64,000 nucleotides of DNA from Phreatobacter stygius (GTDB lineage Bacteria > Pseudomonadota > Alphaproteobacteria > Rhizobiales > Phreatobacteraceae). Position numbers and translations under genes: made by a program. The stretch spans positions 2,865,001-2,929,000 of the forward strand of contig NZ_CP039690.1 of the NCBI RefSeq assembly GCF_005144885.1, given 5' to 3'. Below are positions 60,665-64,000 of the stretch, piece by piece. Position 1 is the first letter of the stretch; each line of letters opens with the position of its first letter. A model generated the notes under the pieces. The model did no database searches and had not been told where the DNA came from. It saw only the letters and a program-made list of their open reading frames with translations.

Positions 60665-60909
60665 GCCGAACTCCTTGGGGCTGAACGATGCCGGCGCGGC
60701 GCGACGGCGCCGGTCTGGCTCAAGACAACAGAACGGCCGCGCGATTCCACGATATGCCGGCGCTGCCTGATGACCGGTCTAGCCGACGAAACAGGGCGAA
60801 ACAAGGAAGGGAGTTCGGCGGCGGCGTGGCGGCCGGCTTCGATCCGGCCGCGCGGCGTGGCGGCCGCCCCGGCCATGCAGCGATGCATGAACGTCATGCA
60901 CGCGGCCGG

Positions 60910-61101
60910 TCAGCCCTGCTCCTCCGGCTCGCCAGCCCCGGTTCCGGTTTGGGCCCGTCCGCGCGCCTGCGCCTTGCGCCGCTTGAGATTGGCCTTCAAC
61001 TGCGCCGCCAGCCGTTCGGCGCGCCGATCGCGGCCGCGCTGTTCGGCCGCCTTGTCGTCGGCGGGTGATTTTTCGCTGGGTTTCGAAGCCTGGTCGGTCA
61101 T
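60910..61101 (-). CDS. Small basic protein, unknown function
   Basis: A 63-residue, strongly charged, probably helical protein (RDRRAERLAAQLKANLKRRKAQARGR) with no Cys and no hydrophobic stretch. Similar short ORFs upstream of murA occur in related genomes as far as I recall, but no function is known. The ATG at 61101 has no good ribosome site; a start 13 codons upstream is in frame. Treat as a probable gene only. Confidence 0.55.
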   Translation of the reverse strand: MTDQASKPSEKSPADDKAAEQRGRDRRAERLAAQLKANLKRRKAQARGRAQTGTGAGEPEEQG

Positions 61102-61243
61102 GGCGTGGATGATTATCGGCACATCTCTTTGTGCTGCCAACCGCTAAACACGTCACCGGCCTCTTGCATCCCCGGTTGCCCTGTGGCAGGGAAGCGTCCC
61201 GATCGTCGGGGGCCGCATTCGAGCGACCTCGGCGCCTGGTTTG

Positions 61244-61318
<75 letters not shown>

Positions 61319-61401
61319 GTTTTTCGTCCATACCCGCCATCTCGCCTTGAGCTTGCCCCGAACGCGCTCGCGCATTTCTCTGCCCGTCGACGTTTCGGGC
61401 T

Positions 61402-61450
61402 AGAGATAATATCGCTTGCCACCGGCGATATCGTCTGAGATATTATCTCT
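61402..61450. promoter_or_regulatory. Probable autoregulatory operator of the toxin-antitoxin operon
   Basis: AGAGATAATATC (61402-61413) and GATATTATCTCT (61439-61450) form a perfect 12-bp inverted repeat, each arm itself nearly symmetric, with a further GATATC between them. The right arm ends one base before the toxin start codon. TA operons of this kind are usually repressed by the antitoxin HTH at such sites. Confidence 0.7.
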
Positions 61451-61451
61451 C

Positions 61452-61787
61452 TTGAAAACGATCATCCTCACCGCTTCGGCAGCCAGGGAACTCGATGCCC
61501 TACCGGGTCAAGCGCGTTTGGCGGTGACGGAAGCGCTGGTTGGTTACGCGATCCATGGGCGGGGCGACGTCAAGGCGCTCTCCGGCCGCCAAGGCTACCG
61601 GATGCGTGTTGGCCAGTACCGGGTGATCTTCGGCGAGGACAGTACGACGATCCTCGCCATCTATATCGGCCGCGGGGCGACCACCACGGACAAGGGGAAC
61701 CGAAATGTCGTTTCAGGCACCGACCGCACAGCGCTTCGTGACGCCGTCCGGCGACGAGATGGTGATCATTCCGCGCGCCGAATATGA
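61452..61787 (+). CDS. RelE/ParE-type toxin, C-terminally extended
   Basis: A 111-residue RelE-superfamily protein (KTIILTASAARELDALP ... GRQGYRMRVGQYRVIFGEDSTTILAIYIGRGATTT). The family usually ends after a TTTYR-like segment near residue 85. Here reading continues for about 25 more residues, overlapping the antitoxin gene by 83 bases in another frame. The extra part may be a lost stop codon. The toxin would be a ribosome-dependent mRNA endonuclease. The TTG start follows the operator, with no clear ribosome site. Confidence 0.78.
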   Translation: MKTIILTASAARELDALPGQARLAVTEALVGYAIHGRGDVKALSGRQGYRMRVGQYRVIFGEDSTTILAIYIGRGATTTDKGNRNVVSGTDRTALRDAVRRRDGDHSARRI

Positions 61788-62115
61788 TCGACTGGTGGCG
61801 CTGGCCGCCGAGATCGACGAAGACGCCGAGGATGTCGCCACTTATGACCGCGCCAAAGCCGCGCTCGCCACGGCGGCTGACGTTGTCCTGCCGCCCGAGG
61901 TTAGCCGGCGAATGCTCGCCGGCGCCAGCCTGATCAAGGCGATCCGGAAATGGCGACTGCTCACGCAAGAGCAGGTTGCCGCGCATACCGGGCTGGCTCA
62001 GGGCTACCTTTCCGATATCGAAGGCGGCCGGAAGAAAGGCACGCCCGAGACGCTGGCAAAATTGGCCGAGGCGCTCGACGTCCCCGATTTTTGGCTGCAG
62101 ACACCAGGCACTTGA
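61705..62115 (+). CDS. HTH-domain antitoxin
   Basis: A 136-residue protein. The N-terminal half (SFQAPTAQRFVTPSGDEMVIIPRAEYDRL) resembles a toxin-neutralising region. The C-terminal half is a Xre-type HTH (about 78-133: WRLLTQEQVAAHTGLAQGYLSDIEGGRKKGTPETLAKLAEAL) that would bind the operator. AAGGGGA lies shortly before the ATG, inside the toxin gene. Overlap with the toxin suggests translational coupling. This toxin-first order with an HTH antitoxin is the HigBA-like arrangement. Confidence 0.85.
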   Translation: MSFQAPTAQRFVTPSGDEMVIIPRAEYDRLVALAAEIDEDAEDVATYDRAKAALATAADVVLPPEVSRRMLAGASLIKAIRKWRLLTQEQVAAHTGLAQGYLSDIEGGRKKGTPETLAKLAEALDVPDFWLQTPGT

Positions 62116-62150
62116 CCAAGGCCCGGTGGCGGAGAGCCGCTGAACCTGAT

Positions 62151-62930
62151 TCACATCCGCGCCAGCACCAGGACCGGTGTGCCCCGGGCATCGGCGAGCA
62201 CCAGTTTCTGGCGCACCGGATCGACCCGCCAGCCGCGTGCATCCTCGAGCGCCAGGAGGAATTTCCGCTCCTGGTCCATGGCCGCCGGCGTGCAGGCCAT
62301 TTGGGTGGAGATCATGCGGCCGAACGCAATCGTCGCGCCTGATATCGTTGCGCGGCCGCCGATCCGGTTGCAGCCGCCGGTGCCCGAGACCCGGCCGTCA
62401 GGGGCGATCTCCAGGACCGACTGAAGCCGGTCGATGACCCCGCCACCCCTGATGTCCTCGGCCAGCCATCGGCCGGCCGGGCTTGGCTGACGCGGGGCCT
62501 CCGCCTGGCCACCGACGCGCTCGACGCGGATCTCGGTCTGGTTGCGGCCGCCGGCAAAAACCGGATGGCGCGTGGTGTTGATGAACATCAGCCGGTCGCC
62601 GTCGGTGATGCGCGCCTGCAGCGCATAGCTTCGCCGCGGCTGGATCTGCGCGCTGTCGAAGCGGAGGATGTAGCGGATCGGGTTGCGCGGTCCCGCGGCA
62701 ATGCGCGTTTCGGCGATGGTGCGTGCCGGCGCGTCGGCCAGCGACACGTCGAGCAGCTTGACCTCGACAATGGTGGTTGGCGGCAGGGCGATGCGCTCGC
62801 GGTAGATGACCGTCCCGCGCAGCGTCCGGGCCGCGGCAAAGGCTTCGCTCGCCGGCAACAGCATCGCCAGGCCGGCAAGCCCGGTAAGGCTGCGCCGGGA
62901 GATCTCGGCCTTGTTCTTCTTGCTGTCCAC
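62151..62930 (-). CDS. Exported YbaY/META-domain protein
   Basis: A 259-residue exported protein with a twin-arginine-like signal (SRRSLTGLAGLAMLLPASEAFA). A YbaY/YscW-like domain (about 35-135, LRGTVIYRERIALPPTTIVEVKLLDVS) precedes a META/HslJ-like domain (about 150-255, containing SGTGGCNRIGGR and MACTPAAMDQERKFLLAL). META domains are linked to stress and outer-membrane functions, and this fusion is seen in other bacteria. The start is GTG with an AAGGAG some bases upstream. No lipobox is present. The role is unknown. Confidence 0.85.
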   Translation of the reverse strand: MDSKKNKAEISRRSLTGLAGLAMLLPASEAFAAARTLRGTVIYRERIALPPTTIVEVKLLDVSLADAPARTIAETRIAAGPRNPIRYILRFDSAQIQPRRSYALQARITDGDRLMFINTTRHPVFAGGRNQTEIRVERVGGQAEAPRQPSPAGRWLAEDIRGGGVIDRLQSVLEIAPDGRVSGTGGCNRIGGRATISGATIAFGRMISTQMACTPAAMDQERKFLLALEDARGWRVDPVRQKLVLADARGTPVLVLARM

Positions 62931-63024
62931 AGGCGCGGCTCCTTCCCGATGGTTCAGGTCGGGCCGGAGTGTAGCCGGTGGAGAGCGGAACGCTCAATCG
63001 CGCCGCCCGGGCTGGTGCCACCTC

Positions 63025-63053
63025 AAAAAACGGGCCGCCCGAAGGCAGCCCGT
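63025..63053 (-). terminator. Rho-independent terminator after the outer-membrane protein
   Basis: On the minus strand a 10-bp near-perfect stem (ACGGGCTGCC with GGCGGCCCGT, TTCG loop) is followed by six Ts, 26 bases past the stop codon. Confidence 0.93.
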
Positions 63054-63079
63054 TGCCGATGCTGATGGCTGAAAGACGA

Positions 63080-63805
63080 TCAGTAGCGGGCGACCACGGC
63101 CGACGGGCCGGTGGTGAAGTGATAGGACAGGCCGAGCCGGACCGTGTGGATCTGCGGGTTGATGCGCTCGGCATAACCGATGAAGCGGGCGGTCGACTTG
63201 CCGTAATCGGTGTAGCGATATTCGATGCGGGCCGACAGGTTCGGCGTGAAGGCGTATTCGACGCCGGCGCCCAGGGTCCAGCCGGTGAAGCTGGTGCCGA
63301 TCGATTCCGCCGGTACAAAAGAGAGATTGGTCGCGTTGGCGCCCAGGAACGCCACGCCGCCGGTGGCGTAGACCAGGGCGCGGTCGATGGCGAAACCGGC
63401 GCGGGCGCGCACCGAGGCGTTCCAGCGATGCTTCAGGCCGTTGATGTGACCGCCCGAGCCGCGGTCATTGCCGTTGATGCCCGAGGCTTCGATATCGCCT
63501 TCGAGACCGATCACGAACTGGTTGAACTGATAGAGATAGCCGGCATGCAGGCCGCCGACGATGCCCGACTGGCGGGCCGCATCCTGGATCAAGGGGAAGG
63601 TCGTCGCCGTCGACGGGACGCCATAGGGCTGCGAGGCCGAACCCCAGCCGTAACCGACCTGGCCGCCCAGGTAGAAGCCGGTCCAGTTGAACACCGGCGC
63701 CACGACGACCGCGGCGATCGGGCCGCGCGCGCCACCGAGGTCGGCGGCGAAGGCGCCGGTCGAAAGCGCGCCGACAGCAACGGCGGCAAGCAAGATCTTC
63801 TTCAT
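63080..63805 (-). CDS. Omp25/31-family outer membrane beta-barrel protein
   Basis: A 241-residue outer-membrane protein. A signal peptide MKKILLAAVAVGALSTGAFA is followed by a mature barrel of the Omp25/31 type with FNWTGFYLGGQVGYGWGSAS, GGLHAGYLYQFNQFVIGLEGD and the closing strands VEYAFTPNLSARIEYRYTDYG and VRLGLSYHF. The last residues (VVARY) end in an aromatic residue as is usual for Bam insertion. In-frame sequence upstream (to 63946) is not expected to be coding; the ATG at 63805 precedes the signal. Such proteins are abundant structural porin-like proteins of Rhizobiales. Confidence 0.9.
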   Translation of the reverse strand: MKKILLAAVAVGALSTGAFAADLGGARGPIAAVVVAPVFNWTGFYLGGQVGYGWGSASQPYGVPSTATTFPLIQDAARQSGIVGGLHAGYLYQFNQFVIGLEGDIEASGINGNDRGSGGHINGLKHRWNASVRARAGFAIDRALVYATGGVAFLGANATNLSFVPAESIGTSFTGWTLGAGVEYAFTPNLSARIEYRYTDYGKSTARFIGYAERINPQIHTVRLGLSYHFTTGPSAVVARY

Positions 63806-64000
63806 GGCAATCCCCAGCGATGTATTTTCCGAATGCTGAGAATCTGAGTATTTCGCATGGCGATTTTGTACAAGCTCCAGCGGAAGGTCGCGATGCGGAA
63901 CGGGCAATGCTGTTGCGCCGGCAGCACACGTGACGTGACACGTCAATTCGCTGGGAGCCCGGACGTTAATGGATACTGAAGAATTCAGGGGTTGCCGCAG

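Overview
The window is about 64 kb of GC-rich chromosomal DNA from an alphaproteobacterium, most likely a member of the Hyphomicrobiales (Rhizobiales). Signs of this are a DivL-type pseudokinase and a PdhS/PleC-type kinase, an AapJQM-like amino-acid transporter, a TsaE-AmgK fusion followed by MurU, long-form Hpf with PtsN, two phasins, and a tRNA-His ending in A73. The genus cannot be fixed from this sequence. Nearly all of it reads as ordinary core genome with short intergenic gaps. One small accessory island lies beside a tRNA-Leu gene.

Layout, left to right. At 1-4350, on the minus strand, lie an acyl-CoA carboxylase carboxyltransferase (cut by the left edge), a GST, an acyl-CoA dehydrogenase and an AraC regulator. 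A solitary TakP-like TRAP binding protein follows. At 5.9-9.6 kb is a glycan locus: DegT aminotransferase, PglD/NeuD acetyltransferase and a divergent glycosyltransferase. tRNA-His and two phasins come next, then the large kinase PdhS and trpS. At 16.3-19.7 kb is an Aap amino-acid transporter without its ATPase, followed by a CaiB-type CoA-transferase. At 21-25 kb, guanine deaminase is coupled to a nucleoside/purine ABC transporter that lacks a binding protein. At 25-31 kb are a His-rich secreted protein, a Crp-like regulator abutting a class III cyclase, hpf-ptsN, a BtuF-like protein, a TPR protein and a membrane protein. At 31-41 kb are mutS, an IclR regulator, an amidotransferase, a cyclopropane synthase, lepA, a 50-residue membrane peptide, a universal stress protein and nfuA. 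At 41-44 kb are a DUF2000/AraC pair and a TetR/DUF1772 pair. At 43.5-51.1 kb are tsaB-rimI-divL-tsaE/amgK-murU-rbfA-truB, then tRNA-Leu.

The accessory island (about 51.3-56.5 kb) holds one large nuclease-methyltransferase restriction enzyme of type ISP/IIG character and a small downstream gene. The restriction gene is split by a 1247-bp IS3-family element with a perfect AAT target duplication; removing the element restores the reading frame exactly. A 28-bp identical repeat flanks the island. The left copy is still followed by the T-tract expected for the terminator of the PRC-barrel gene that now lies beyond the right end.

To the right are ampC with a decayed, internally deleted ampR remnant in the divergent position, a PilZ protein, murA, a small basic protein, tRNA-Thr, a RelE/HTH toxin-antitoxin pair whose genes overlap, a META-domain protein and an Omp25/31-like porin.

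Several promoters carry clear operator-like symmetry: tandem palindromes at tetR/DUF1772, a perfect 10-bp-arm palindrome at iclR, two Irr-box-like sites at nfuA, TGC-N3-GCA sites at the phasins, 20-bp tandem repeats before guaD, and 12-bp inverted repeats at the toxin-antitoxin operon. No CRISPR array, rRNA, integrase or complete prophage was seen.
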